From: Thermotoga petrophila RKU-1
GTDB lineage: Bacteria > Thermotogota > Thermotogae > Thermotogales > Thermotogaceae
NCBI RefSeq assembly: GCF_000016785.1
Contig: NC_009486.1
Span: 744,001-808,000 of the forward strand
Direction of reading: 5' to 3'
DNA length: 64,000 nucleotides
The position numbers and the translations under genes were made by a program. Below are positions 22,442 to 30,958 of this stretch, piece by piece. The stretch's first letter is position 1. Every line of letters begins with the position of its first letter. The notes under the pieces were generated by a model, which saw nothing but the letters and a program-made list of their open reading frames with translations, did no database searches and was not told where the DNA came from.

Positions 22442-22893
22442 CGCTCTTTTCCCTCCAGTATTTTCTCAAAAAATCTCAGAATCTTTGTTCCAAAGAACTC
22501 TCTTTCACTGATCGGTTTTACTTTTATCACACGAAATCCGAAAATCTTACCAGTGAGCACATCTGTAAAAATCTGATCTCCTATCATCATGCATCGCTCT
22601 GGATCGATTCTCTCCTTTTTCAAGAATCTCCAGAGTTTCAGACTGAAAGGCTTCCCCGCCCTCCAGATGAACGTGACTGGAAGATCGACCTTTCTTGGTT
22701 TTCCATTAGAAACAACAATCACACGAGCTCTTTTTGCCAGTTCGATCAACAATCTTCTCTTACTCTCTTCAAGTTTGCTCTCTTTCCACGGAACAATGGT
22801 GTTATCGAAATCGAAAAAGAAACAGGTGTAGCCTTCTTTCAAAAGACTTTCGAAGTCTATATCTTCGACCTTTTCAACTCTTTCGACTTTCAT
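22438..22893 (-). CDS. YqeG-type HAD phosphatase
   Basis: A 151-residue HAD-superfamily IIIA hydrolase. Motif I is FFFDFDNTI (nucleophile Asp28, acid Asp30), motif [11 protein letters not shown], Lys in FIWRAGKPF, and motif [16 protein letters not shown]. The YqeG family is close to phosphatidylglycerophosphate phosphatases; whether this protein acts on PGP or a small phosphometabolite is not clear. It is coupled on both sides by short overlaps (DUF4911 upstream, ahcY downstream). Confidence 0.85.
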   Translation of the reverse strand: MKVERVEKVEDIDFESLLKEGYTCFFFDFDNTIVPWKESKLEESKRRLLIELAKRARVIVVSNGKPRKVDLPVTFIWRAGKPFSLKLWRFLKKERIDPERCMMIGDQIFTDVLTGKIFGFRVIKVKPISEREFFGTKILRFFEKILEGKER

Positions 22894-23111
22894 GCCTCGC
22901 CGGGATTCTCCTTTACCTCGAGGATTTCAAGATCCACCATCTCTTTACATCCTTCAAGGAGCTTTATGGCCTCCTCGGGAAAAGGAGTGATTATCTTTAA
23001 AACTCCATCTTCATATTTTCTGATGTTGAACATATGCTCTTCCACTTCGAGAAGATAGTTCAGAAGGTGAACATCCTCCTTTGAAACCCTCACGTAAACG
23101 TCGTATTCCAT
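22890..23111 (-). CDS. DUF4911 family small protein
   Basis: A 73-residue acidic protein with a predicted beta-alpha-beta-beta-alpha-beta layout (YDVYVRVSKEDVHLLNYLLEV, GVLKIITPFPEEAIKLLEGC, VDLEILEVKE), the pattern of small ACT-like domains. I place it in DUF4911; no function is known. It starts 1 base after rex and overlaps yqeG by 4 bases, so it is cotranscribed with the redox regulator. Confidence 0.7.
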   Translation of the reverse strand: MEYDVYVRVSKEDVHLLNYLLEVEEHMFNIRKYEDGVLKIITPFPEEAIKLLEGCKEMVDLEILEVKENPGEA

Positions 23112-23112
23112 G

Positions 23113-23739
23113 TCAGTTGTTCCTCCTCACGATCTCGAAGGTGAGAACTCTCAGAGAAGCGGTTATGTCTATGTTCTCCACCGGGACGGACACCTTTATC
23201 TTCACGGGGGCGAAATTCAAAATACCCATGATGCCTGCTTTTTCCAGTCTTTCAGCTATTTCTTGAGCGTGTTCAGCGGGAACAGCGATCACTCCTATTT
23301 CGACGCCGTGTTCTTCAACAAATTTTTCGAGCTCACTCACATCACTCACAGTAAGGCCAGGGGCTGCTTCCTTTCCCATCTTTGACGGATCGCTATCGAA
23401 AATACCCACTATTTTAAAACCTTTCTCTCTCATTACGGCATAGTTTGAGACGGCTCTTCCTATGTTCCCAGCTCCCACAACGACCAGCTTCCACTCTTTC
23501 TTTACACCGAGGATCTCGCCAATCGCATCGTAAAGGTGTTCCACGTTGTAGCCAACCCCGCGCTTTCCAAACTCTCCAAAATATGACAGATCCTTTCTTA
23601 TCTGACTCGCTTTGAGATCGAGCCTTCTTGCGAGCTCTTCCGAGGATACCACCTCTACACCCTCATCGAGGAGCCTTTCAAGGCACATGTAGTAACTTAC
23701 CAACCTTTTTGAAACAGGCTTCGGTATCTTTTCCGCCAT
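23113..23739 (-). CDS. rex: Redox-sensing transcriptional repressor Rex
   Basis: A 208-residue Rex. The N-terminal winged helix (VSSEELARRLDLKASQIRKDLSYFGEFGKRGVGY, residues 31-64) contacts DNA, and the Rossmann domain with VVGAGNIGRA (88-97) binds NADH/NAD+. A C-terminal swapped helix completes the dimer. Rex represses fermentation and hydrogen genes when NADH is low and releases DNA when NADH rises. The T. maritima homologue has been crystallised. It follows leuS by 9 bases and heads the small-gene run to ahcY. I did not find a convincing TTGTGAA..TTCACAA site in front of leuS. Confidence 0.95.
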   Translation of the reverse strand: MAEKIPKPVSKRLVSYYMCLERLLDEGVEVVSSEELARRLDLKASQIRKDLSYFGEFGKRGVGYNVEHLYDAIGEILGVKKEWKLVVVGAGNIGRAVSNYAVMREKGFKIVGIFDSDPSKMGKEAAPGLTVSDVSELEKFVEEHGVEIGVIAVPAEHAQEIAERLEKAGIMGILNFAPVKIKVSVPVENIDITASLRVLTFEIVRRNN

Positions 23740-23748
23740 TCTATCACC

Positions 23749-26223
23749 TCATACCACGATATTTACGATTCTTCCCTTCACGTAAATGAATTTCCTTATT
23801 GGTTTGCCATCGACGTATTCCTTGACCCTTTCTCTTTCGAGGACGATCCTCTTCAGAGCCTCTTCAGAGATATCCACAGGCACAACCACTTTGTCTCTCA
23901 CCTTTCCATTTATCTGGATGGCGATTTCGACTTCCTCCACTTCGAGCGCTTTTGGATCGTAGGAAGGCCAGGCCTGCTGGACAACAAGACTATCGTTTCC
24001 GAGATCGTGCCAGAACTCCTCTGCAAGGTGCGGTGCGAAAGGTGAAAGAGCGAGTGTGAGTTTTTCTACTATCTCTCGCAGGAGTTTTCTGTTCCATTCC
24101 TCCTGCGGTACACTGTTCAAGTACTGGCTCAGGTGGTTCACGAGTTCCATCAGACCACTTATAGCGGTGTTGAACTTGAATCCACCTTCTATATCCTCCG
24201 TTATCTTCTTGATAATACTGTGAAGCTTTCTTCTGAGTTCCTTTTCTGTGGAGTTTTTCAACACAAGATTCTCCGTGTTTTCTTCTTTCACAAACGGAAG
24301 AACCGTGTAGAAAGTGTTCCAGAGCCTTTTGATGAACCTGTGAACACCTTCGATACCGGCGTCACTCCATTCGGCGTCTTTCTCTGGAGGTGCCATGAAG
24401 AGTATGTACATTCTCAAGGTATCCGCCCCGTATTTCTCTATCATCTCATCCGGGGACACCACGTTCCCCTTCGACTTGGACATCTTGGCACCGTCTTTGT
24501 AAATCATTCCCTGTGTGAAGAGGTTGGTGAAGGGTTCGTCGAAATTGAGATAACCCAGATCGTGCAGTACCTTGGTTACGAATCTGGAGTACAGCAAATG
24601 CAGTACGGCGTGTTCCACCCCTCCGATGTACTGATCCACCGGTAACCAGTAGTTCACATCATCGGGCTCGAACGGTTTGTCCTCCAGGTGAGGATTCACG
24701 TATCTGAGGAAGTACCAGGAAGAATCAACGAAAGTGTCCATGGTGTCCGTTTCTCTCTGGGCTTCTCCACCACAGATGGGACACTTTGTCCTCTTGAAAC
24801 CTTCATGGAAAGAAAGAGGAGATTGACCCGTTGGAAGGAATTCCACGTCTTTTGGAAGTCTCACGGGAAGGTCCTCTTCTGGAACGGGTACAACACCGCA
24901 TTTTTCACAGTAGATGATGGGGATTGGAGCGCCCCAGTATCTCTGCCTCGATATGAGCCAGTCTCTCAACTTGTACTGGACCGACCTCTTTCCAATGCCT
25001 TTTTCCTCGAGCCAATTTATGACTTTTTCTATCCCTTCGCTGCTCGGTGTTCCATCGAACGGTCCGGAGTTCACCATGATACCCTCGCCTTCGTAGGCTT
25101 CTTCCATCTTCTCTGGATCGAGATCTCTGTCTGCTGGTTTAATCACAACCTTTATCGGGATTCCGTACTTTTTAGCGAAGGAAAAGTCCCTCTGATCGTG
25201 GGCAGGAACTCCCATGATGGCACCCGTTCCATACTCCATGAGGATGTAGTTTGCCACGTAGATCGGTATCCTCTCGCCGGTCACGGGGTTTATGGCGTAC
25301 CTTCCCAGGAAGAACCCTTCTTTTTCGGCCTCGACAGAGGTTCTTCTGAATCTGTCCTGCTGCTTTACACGTTCAAGGAATTCCTGAAGATCTTCTTTTT
25401 TCTCCTCAAGAACGAGCTCTTCGACAAGAGGGGATTCCGGTGCAAGGGCCATGAAAGTGACACCCCAGAGTGTGTCGGGCCTGGTTGTGAAGACCCTGAT
25501 CTTTGTATCCGATCCTTCGACAGGAAAATCTATTTCCGCACCGGTGCTCTTTCCTATCCAGTTTCTCTGCATGGTCTTGACGTGCTCCGGCCATCCTGTG
25601 AGCTTGTCCAGGTCGTTCAGCAGCCTTTCCGCGTAATCCGTGATCTTGAAAAACCACTGTTCGAGGTGCCTTATGGTAACGCTGGTTCCACATCTTTCAC
25701 ATTTTCCGTCTTTCACCTGCTCGTTCGCAAGAACAGTTTTACACTTGGGACACCAGTTGACAGCTGCCTTCTTCTTGTAGGCCAAACCATTCTTGTAGAG
25801 CTGGAGAAATATCCACTGGGTCCATTTGTAGTACTCCTCGTCGCAGGTCGCGATTTCTCTGCTCCAGTCGTAGCTTATACCGAGTTTTTTCACCTGTCCC
25901 CGAATAGTGTTGATGTTCTTCCTCGTCCACTCTTCAGGATGAATTCCCTTTTCGATCGCGGCGTTCTCGGCGGGAAGTCCGAATGCGTCGTATCCAAACG
26001 GGTGGAGGACGTTGTATCCTCTCATCCTCTTGTATCTTGCGACTATGTCACCTATGACGTAGTTTTTCACGTGCCCTACGTGGAGAGTTCCAGAGGGATA
26101 CGGAAACATCACGAGAGCGTAATACTTGGGTTTTTCAGACCTCTGAGGTGTATAGAAGACCTTCTTTTCTTCCCATACTTCCTGCCATTTTTTCTCTATT
26201 TCCTGTGGTCTGTATTCCTTCAT
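23749..26223 (-). CDS. leuS: Leucyl-tRNA synthetase
   Basis: An 824-residue class Ia synthetase that charges tRNA-Leu. Seen: HIGH motif in [15 protein letters not shown] (residues 41-55), zinc ligands CPKC...CERC and CEKC...CPIC, the editing domain with [12 protein letters not shown] and the [10 protein letters not shown] loop, and KMSKSKGNV. The start ATG at 26223 follows AGGAGGTG at ideal spacing; an in-frame ATG at 26280 lies upstream of that site and would overlap the promoter. It is the first gene of the leuS-to-hppA run and is divergent from deoB. Confidence 0.96.
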   Translation of the reverse strand: MKEYRPQEIEKKWQEVWEEKKVFYTPQRSEKPKYYALVMFPYPSGTLHVGHVKNYVIGDIVARYKRMRGYNVLHPFGYDAFGLPAENAAIEKGIHPEEWTRKNINTIRGQVKKLGISYDWSREIATCDEEYYKWTQWIFLQLYKNGLAYKKKAAVNWCPKCKTVLANEQVKDGKCERCGTSVTIRHLEQWFFKITDYAERLLNDLDKLTGWPEHVKTMQRNWIGKSTGAEIDFPVEGSDTKIRVFTTRPDTLWGVTFMALAPESPLVEELVLEEKKEDLQEFLERVKQQDRFRRTSVEAEKEGFFLGRYAINPVTGERIPIYVANYILMEYGTGAIMGVPAHDQRDFSFAKKYGIPIKVVIKPADRDLDPEKMEEAYEGEGIMVNSGPFDGTPSSEGIEKVINWLEEKGIGKRSVQYKLRDWLISRQRYWGAPIPIIYCEKCGVVPVPEEDLPVRLPKDVEFLPTGQSPLSFHEGFKRTKCPICGGEAQRETDTMDTFVDSSWYFLRYVNPHLEDKPFEPDDVNYWLPVDQYIGGVEHAVLHLLYSRFVTKVLHDLGYLNFDEPFTNLFTQGMIYKDGAKMSKSKGNVVSPDEMIEKYGADTLRMYILFMAPPEKDAEWSDAGIEGVHRFIKRLWNTFYTVLPFVKEENTENLVLKNSTEKELRRKLHSIIKKITEDIEGGFKFNTAISGLMELVNHLSQYLNSVPQEEWNRKLLREIVEKLTLALSPFAPHLAEEFWHDLGNDSLVVQQAWPSYDPKALEVEEVEIAIQINGKVRDKVVVPVDISEEALKRIVLERERVKEYVDGKPIRKFIYVKGRIVNIVV

Positions 26224-26257
26224 GTCTACACCTCCTGATATTTCCTTCTCAAAGTTA

Positions 26258-26266
26258 ATAATATCA
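26258..26266 (-). promoter_or_regulatory. Extended -10 promoter of leuS
   Basis: On the minus strand TGATATTAT (TG-n-TATTAT) sits about 35 bases before the leuS ATG. No strong -35 box is seen. Confidence 0.5.
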
Positions 26267-26283
26267 GATTTTTCAGCCATTTG

Positions 26284-26292
26284 TGATAGAAT
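26284..26292 (+). promoter_or_regulatory. Extended -10 promoter of deoB
   Basis: TGATAGAAT (TG-n-TAGAAT) lies 22 bases before the deoB ATG. It is back to back with the leuS promoter; the two -10 elements are about 18 bases apart. Confidence 0.5.
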
Positions 26293-26314
26293 TTTTCGGA
26301 AAGGGGCTGGAAGT

Positions 26315-27487
26315 ATGAGGGTGGTACTGATAGTTTTGGACAGCGTGGGAATAGGTGAGATGCCCGACGCTCATCTGTACGGCGATGAAGGGAGCAACAC
26401 CATTGTGAACACCGCAAAAGCGGTAGGTGGATTGCACCTTCCAAATATGGCAAAACTGGGTCTCGGCAACCTCGACGACATACCAGGTGTTGAGCCTGTG
26501 AAACCCGCAGAAGGCATCTACGGGAAAATGATGGAAAAAAGCCCCGGTAAAGACACGACGACCGGACACTGGGAAATAGCGGGAGTCATCCTCAAGAAGC
26601 CGTTTGACCTGTTTCCAAATGGTTTTCCTAAGGAACTGATAGAAGAATTTGAGAGAAGAACGGGGAGAAAAGTCATAGGTAACAAACCTGCATCCGGTAC
26701 GGAAATCATAAAAGAACTCGGTCCGATCCACGAGAAGACCGGTGCTCTGATCGTGTACACATCAGCGGACAGTGTGTTTCAAATAGCGGCAAAGAAAGAG
26801 ATCGTTCCCGTAGAGGAACTTTACAGGTACTGCAAAATCGCCAGGGAACTTTTGGACGAGATGGGATACAAAGTTGCCAGGGTTATCGCAAGACCCTTCA
26901 CAGGAGAGTGGCCCAACTACGTTCGAACACCCGAAAGGAAAGACTTCTCGCTCGAACCGGAAGGTAAAACACTTCTCGATGTCCTCACAGAGAATGGAAT
27001 ACCCGTTTACGGTGTTGGCAAGATCGCAGATATATTCGCTGGAAGAGGCGTGACGGAAAATTACAAGACGAAGGATAACAACGATGGAATAGACAAAACG
27101 ATCTCACTCATGAAGGAGAAAAATCATGACTGTCTGATCTTCACAAATCTTGTGGATTTTGACACCAAATACGGCCACAGAAACGACCCCGTTTCTTATG
27201 CCAGAGCCCTCGAAGAATTCGACGTGAGATTGCCTGAGATCATTCAGAATCTGAAAGAGGATGACGTTCTTTTCATCACGGCAGATCACGGATGTGATCC
27301 CACGACTCCCTCAACGGACCATTCCCGGGAAATGGTCCCCCTCCTTGGATACGGAGGAAGACTGAAAAAAGACGTTTACGTTGGCATCAGGGAAACCTTT
27401 GCCGACCTGGGCCAAACCATCGCCGATATCTTCGGAGTTCCCCCTCTTGAAAACGGAACCTCCTTCAAAAACCTCATATGGGAGTGA
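26315..27487 (+). CDS. deoB: Phosphopentomutase
   Basis: A 390-residue enzyme of the alkaline phosphatase superfamily that interconverts (deoxy)ribose-1-phosphate and -5-phosphate in nucleoside salvage. Seen: metal ligand and first strand [17 protein letters not shown], the nucleophile Thr in [32 protein letters not shown] with Asp and His metal ligands, and VPLLGYG. Length is normal. The ATG at 26315 is preceded by AAAGGGGCTGG. It starts the plus-strand run deoB-folC-ruvA, spaced by 11 bases from folC. Confidence 0.95.
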   Translation: MRVVLIVLDSVGIGEMPDAHLYGDEGSNTIVNTAKAVGGLHLPNMAKLGLGNLDDIPGVEPVKPAEGIYGKMMEKSPGKDTTTGHWEIAGVILKKPFDLFPNGFPKELIEEFERRTGRKVIGNKPASGTEIIKELGPIHEKTGALIVYTSADSVFQIAAKKEIVPVEELYRYCKIARELLDEMGYKVARVIARPFTGEWPNYVRTPERKDFSLEPEGKTLLDVLTENGIPVYGVGKIADIFAGRGVTENYKTKDNNDGIDKTISLMKEKNHDCLIFTNLVDFDTKYGHRNDPVSYARALEEFDVRLPEIIQNLKEDDVLFITADHGCDPTTPSTDHSREMVPLLGYGGRLKKDVYVGIRETFADLGQTIADIFGVPPLENGTSFKNLIWE

Positions 27488-27498
27488 AAGATGAGACC

Positions 27499-28791
27499 AT
27501 GGCATACCTCGAAGTTCTCAAATATCTCTATCACAAAAGACCTATGGGAAAGGTGAAACCAGGTCTTGAGAGGATCTCAATGCTACTTTCAAAACTGGGA
27601 AATCCCCATCTGAAATACAAAAGCATACACGTAGGTGGCACGAATGGGAAAGGTTCCGTAACGAACATGATAAGTCATATCTTGATATCTCAAGGGTACA
27701 GAGTGGGATCCTATTACTCCCCTCATCTGAGCACGTTCAGAGAAAGGATAAGGTTAAACGAAGAGTACATATCCGAAGAGGACGTGGTGAAGATCTACGA
27801 AAAAATGGAGCCGATTCTGAACGAGCTCGACAAAGAAGAAATATTCTCCCCAAGCTTTTTTGAAGTTGTAACGGCGATGGCTTTCCTCTACTTTGCGGAA
27901 AAAAACGTTGACATCGCCGTCCTGGAAGTTGGTCTTGGAGGCAGGCTGGACGCAACGAACGTGGTGTTCCCTCTTTGTTCCACCATCGTCACGGTGGACA
28001 GAGATCACGAAAAAACGCTGGGATACACCATAGAACAGATCGCGTGGGAAAAATCCGGAATAATAAAAGAAAGAGTTCCCCTTGTGACAGGGGAAAGAAA
28101 AAGAGAAGCCCTCAAAGTGATGGAAGATGTTGCCCGAAAGAAGAGCTCAAGGATGTACGTCATCGACAAGGATTTTTCCGTTAAGGTTAAATCTCTGAAA
28201 CTTCACGAAAACAGATTCGATTACTGTGGGGAAAACACCTTCGAAGATCTCGTCCTGACCATGAACGGTCCTCACCAGATAGAAAACGCCGGTGTTGCCC
28301 TGAAGACTCTTGAAGCAACAGGACTTCCGTTGAGCGAGAAAGCAATACGCGAAGGCTTGAAAAATGCGAAAAATCTGGGAAGATTTGAAATCCTGGAGAA
28401 AGATGGAAAGACGTACATCCTCGATGGAGCGCACAACCCTCACGGAGCGGAAAGCCTTGTCAGAAGCTTGAAATTGTACTTCAACGACAAACCCTTGAAC
28501 CTGGTAATAGGCATTCTGGACGACAAGAACCGGGAGGACATTCTTCGAAAGTACACCGGAATCTTCGAAAGGGTCATAGTCACCTGTGTTCCTTCACCTC
28601 GTATGAAAGACATGAACAGCCTTGTTGACACGGCAAAGAAATTCTTCAAAAACGTGGAAGTCATAGAAGATCCCCTGGAAGCGATCGAATCCAGTGAGGG
28701 AGACACAGTTGTTACAGGATCACTGTTTCTGGTGGGATACGTAAGGGAGTTCCTGACAACCGGAAAGATAAATGAGGAGTGGAAACTATGA
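27499..28791 (+). CDS. folC: Folylpolyglutamate synthase/dihydrofolate synthase
   Basis: A 430-residue Mur-ligase-fold enzyme that adds glutamate to folates. Seen: P-loop GGTNGKGS (46-53), the folate-site SPHLSTFRERIRLN, EVGLGGRLDATNV with the Mg ligand, the carbamoylated-lysine region WEKSGIIK, and ILDGAHNPHGAESL. The start MAYLEVL at 27499 matches the T. maritima protein in my memory; ATG 27478 and GTG 27484 are also in frame but overlap deoB. Its stop overlaps the ruvA ATG. Confidence 0.94.
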   Translation: MAYLEVLKYLYHKRPMGKVKPGLERISMLLSKLGNPHLKYKSIHVGGTNGKGSVTNMISHILISQGYRVGSYYSPHLSTFRERIRLNEEYISEEDVVKIYEKMEPILNELDKEEIFSPSFFEVVTAMAFLYFAEKNVDIAVLEVGLGGRLDATNVVFPLCSTIVTVDRDHEKTLGYTIEQIAWEKSGIIKERVPLVTGERKREALKVMEDVARKKSSRMYVIDKDFSVKVKSLKLHENRFDYCGENTFEDLVLTMNGPHQIENAGVALKTLEATGLPLSEKAIREGLKNAKNLGRFEILEKDGKTYILDGAHNPHGAESLVRSLKLYFNDKPLNLVIGILDDKNREDILRKYTGIFERVIVTCVPSPRMKDMNSLVDTAKKFFKNVEVIEDPLEAIESSEGDTVVTGSLFLVGYVREFLTTGKINEEWKL

Positions 28792-29354
28792 TAGCGGGAA
28801 TCTCTGGAAGGGTTTTGAAAAAGAGTGGAAACGTTCTCCTCGTAGAGACAAAATCTGGAGTCGTTTTTGAAATCGTCTGCGATGTTCAAACCAGTGAGGA
28901 AGTGGAAGAAGGCGGGGAATGTTTTCTCCACACGTTTTTGAGCGTTTCACAGGATGGCATCACCCTCTACGGGTTTTCAAATGAGAGAAAAAAGGAACTC
29001 TTCCTTTCTCTCACAAAGGTTTCCAGGCTTGGGCCAAAAACGGCCTTGAAGATCATCTCGAACGAAGATGCGGAAACACTGGTGACAATGATCGCCTCTC
29101 AGGACGTGGAAGGCCTTTCAAAACTTCCCGGCATCAGTAAGAAAACAGCAGAACGGATCGTGATGGAACTGAAAGATGAATTCGAAAGTGCTGGAATAAA
29201 AGACATGAGGATCTATCATGAATCCTTAGAGGCCCTGATATCACTGGGATACCCGGAGAAACAGGCAAGAGAAGCGGTGAAACACGTGTACAGAGAGGGA
29301 ATGAAAACATCCGAGTTGATAAAAGAAGCTTTAAAGTTTCTGAGTCAAAGATAG
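28788..29354 (+). CDS. ruvA: Holliday junction DNA helicase subunit RuvA
   Basis: A 188-residue RuvA that binds four-way junctions as a tetramer and loads RuvB for branch migration. Seen: OB-fold start MIAGISGRVLKK, two helix-hairpin-helix motifs (VSRLGPKTALKII and LSKLPGISKKTAERIVMELKDE), and the C-terminal RuvB-binding three-helix domain (ALISLGYPEKQAREAVKHV). The ATG overlaps the folC stop (ATGA). Its end overlaps the convergent DUF368 gene by 24 bases. RuvB is not in the window. Confidence 0.95.
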   Translation: MIAGISGRVLKKSGNVLLVETKSGVVFEIVCDVQTSEEVEEGGECFLHTFLSVSQDGITLYGFSNERKKELFLSLTKVSRLGPKTALKIISNEDAETLVTMIASQDVEGLSKLPGISKKTAERIVMELKDEFESAGIKDMRIYHESLEALISLGYPEKQAREAVKHVYREGMKTSELIKEALKFLSQR

Positions 29355-30125
29355 TTTCTTTTCAATGTAAAGCAGAAAGAATCCAAGAGTTAATGAGAGT
29401 ACAAGACTCAAAACAGATGGCAGAACGACGTTTGTATCCATCTTTTTTGGAAGAACCTCGTAGAGAGACGCAAGAATCATTCCACCGATGAAACTGTAAG
29501 TTTCCTCCCGGAATCTTTTCAAAAGAAAGTTCATGATCTTCACAGAGACGAGAATTCCGGCGACAACTCCGATGGAGAATATCAGAAGCTCACCAATTAT
29601 CAGGTGCGAAACCAGATAAAGAACGTAATCGTAAACACCGAAAATCAGAAGGATCAGCGAACCACTGATACCGGGCACTACCATGGCCATCGCCGCTACG
29701 AAACCCGCCAAGACGAGAAGGAACATGTTTTCTTTTGCAGTTGTTCCACCTGAAAAATGCAACATAAAAATCAAAAACATCCCAAGCAAGACGAAAAATA
29801 TGTTCACAGGTTTGATCGAGAAATACTCCTTTGTTTTCACAAAGCTAACGATGACGAGTCCCAAAAAAAAGAAATGTGTTGGAATCGGATACTTCGAAAG
29901 GGAGATTTCTAAGAAACGTGCTATACCAAATATTCCCACCAAAACACCTGTTCCCACAGGTATCAGCACCTTCAGAGATTTCGAATTTCCATGAAAAAAA
30001 GAATTCACCGATTCTATCAGTTTCTCATAGATACCCATGAGAACGGCGATTGTACCACCGCTGACACCCGGTACCACGTTCGCTATTCCCATAAGAACAC
30101 CTGAAAAGAAGAACCACACCTTCAT
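29331..30125 (-). CDS. DUF368 membrane protein (polyprenyl-phosphate transporter type)
   Basis: A 264-residue protein with about eight membrane helices and the DUF368 repeats GIANVVPGVSGGTIAVLMGIYE (N-terminal half) and AMAMVVPGISGSLILLIFGVYD (C-terminal half), an internal inverted-topology duplication. Family members have been shown to recycle undecaprenyl-phosphate across the cytoplasmic membrane; that role is inferred here by family. Its start overlaps the stop of the TPR gene by 4 bases, so it is cotranscribed with envelope genes. Confidence 0.85.
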   Translation of the reverse strand: MKVWFFFSGVLMGIANVVPGVSGGTIAVLMGIYEKLIESVNSFFHGNSKSLKVLIPVGTGVLVGIFGIARFLEISLSKYPIPTHFFFLGLVIVSFVKTKEYFSIKPVNIFFVLLGMFLIFMLHFSGGTTAKENMFLLVLAGFVAAMAMVVPGISGSLILLIFGVYDYVLYLVSHLIIGELLIFSIGVVAGILVSVKIMNFLLKRFREETYSFIGGMILASLYEVLPKKMDTNVVLPSVLSLVLSLTLGFFLLYIEKKLSLTQKL

Positions 30126-30958
30126 TCCTCCCTGAGTTTATTCTTGGCCACAAGAACTAGCTTCCTTGCATCCTCTTCATCGTACGCTTCTTTCTCTTCC
30201 AACTCTTTGATGACCTCTTCCACATCAAGGTTCACTTCTTCTGCCGTGAGATCATCTGGTATCTCCTCTGAATTTTCGAGAATTTCTCTGGCTCTGTTTT
30301 TCACCTCATCGACATCCACATATTCTTCGCGATTAGATTTCTGAACTTTACCGAGGAGTTCTTCCAGAAAATCGAGTTTTTCCGCAAAGGCTTCACTTGG
30401 TTTCTCCTCCGGAATCTCTTCGACGGTACCCTCTGGCAGTTCCTCAACAACTCCTGGAATCTCTTTAGCAACACTGGATTTCTTCTCAGAGCGCATCGCC
30501 AGGCGTTTCGTCAAGAACCTTTGAAGAAAGAAAACTGATAAGAAGGTGGCAGCAGAAACAACCATCGGCAGCCAGAAAGGGATACTCTTTGTAGCTTCAA
30601 CCTTTTTTGATTCAGAACCTGCCTTCTCGGTTTCTATATATTTTTTCCAGACCTCTTCCGGGACACTCAATCTTTTCAGAATTTCTTGTGCCACTACGTT
30701 ATCCGGAAAATTCGAAAGGTAAGCACGGGCTTTCTCGTAGTCACCTATCGCGTAGGCACAGATTCCCATTTTCAGTTTCACAAGGGAATCTCTTTCTTCA
30801 ATGGTTGGATCCTCTCGAAGCGCATTCTCAAAAAGTTCGAGTGCCCTTCTGTAGTCACCTTCGAGGTATGCACTCAAAGCATTGGAATAGAGATCATTGG
30901 CAACAGAAACAAGAGAAAGCAAGATGAAAATCAAAATCAATCCTTTGACAACCGCCAC
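30122..30958 (-). CDS. TPR-repeat membrane protein
   Basis: A 278-residue protein. Residues 1-20 are a signal peptide or anchor (GLILIFILLSLVSVA), residues 22-95 hold two TPR-like helix pairs (DLYSNALSAYLEGDYRRALELF and a second around KMGICAYAIGDYEKAR), and residues 127-147 are a membrane helix (FWLPMVVSAATFLSVFF). The rest is a very acidic, probably extended or coiled cytoplasmic tail. So the TPR part is outside and the tail inside. The function is unknown. It overlaps both neighbours, suggesting a complex with the preceding envelope protein. Confidence 0.75.
   Translation of the reverse strand: MAVVKGLILIFILLSLVSVANDLYSNALSAYLEGDYRRALELFENALREDPTIEERDSLVKLKMGICAYAIGDYEKARAYLSNFPDNVVAQEILKRLSVPEEVWKKYIETEKAGSESKKVEATKSIPFWLPMVVSAATFLSVFFLQRFLTKRLAMRSEKKSSVAKEIPGVVEELPEGTVEEIPEEKPSEAFAEKLDFLEELLGKVQKSNREEYVDVDEVKNRAREILENSEEIPDDLTAEEVNLDVEEVIKELEEKEAYDEEDARKLVLVAKNKLREE

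Noticed and set aside
23113-26223. A Rex operator in the leuS upstream region
   Set aside because: No TTGTGAA/TTCACAA-like palindrome is present; TTTGTGATAG at 26280 is only a half-match.
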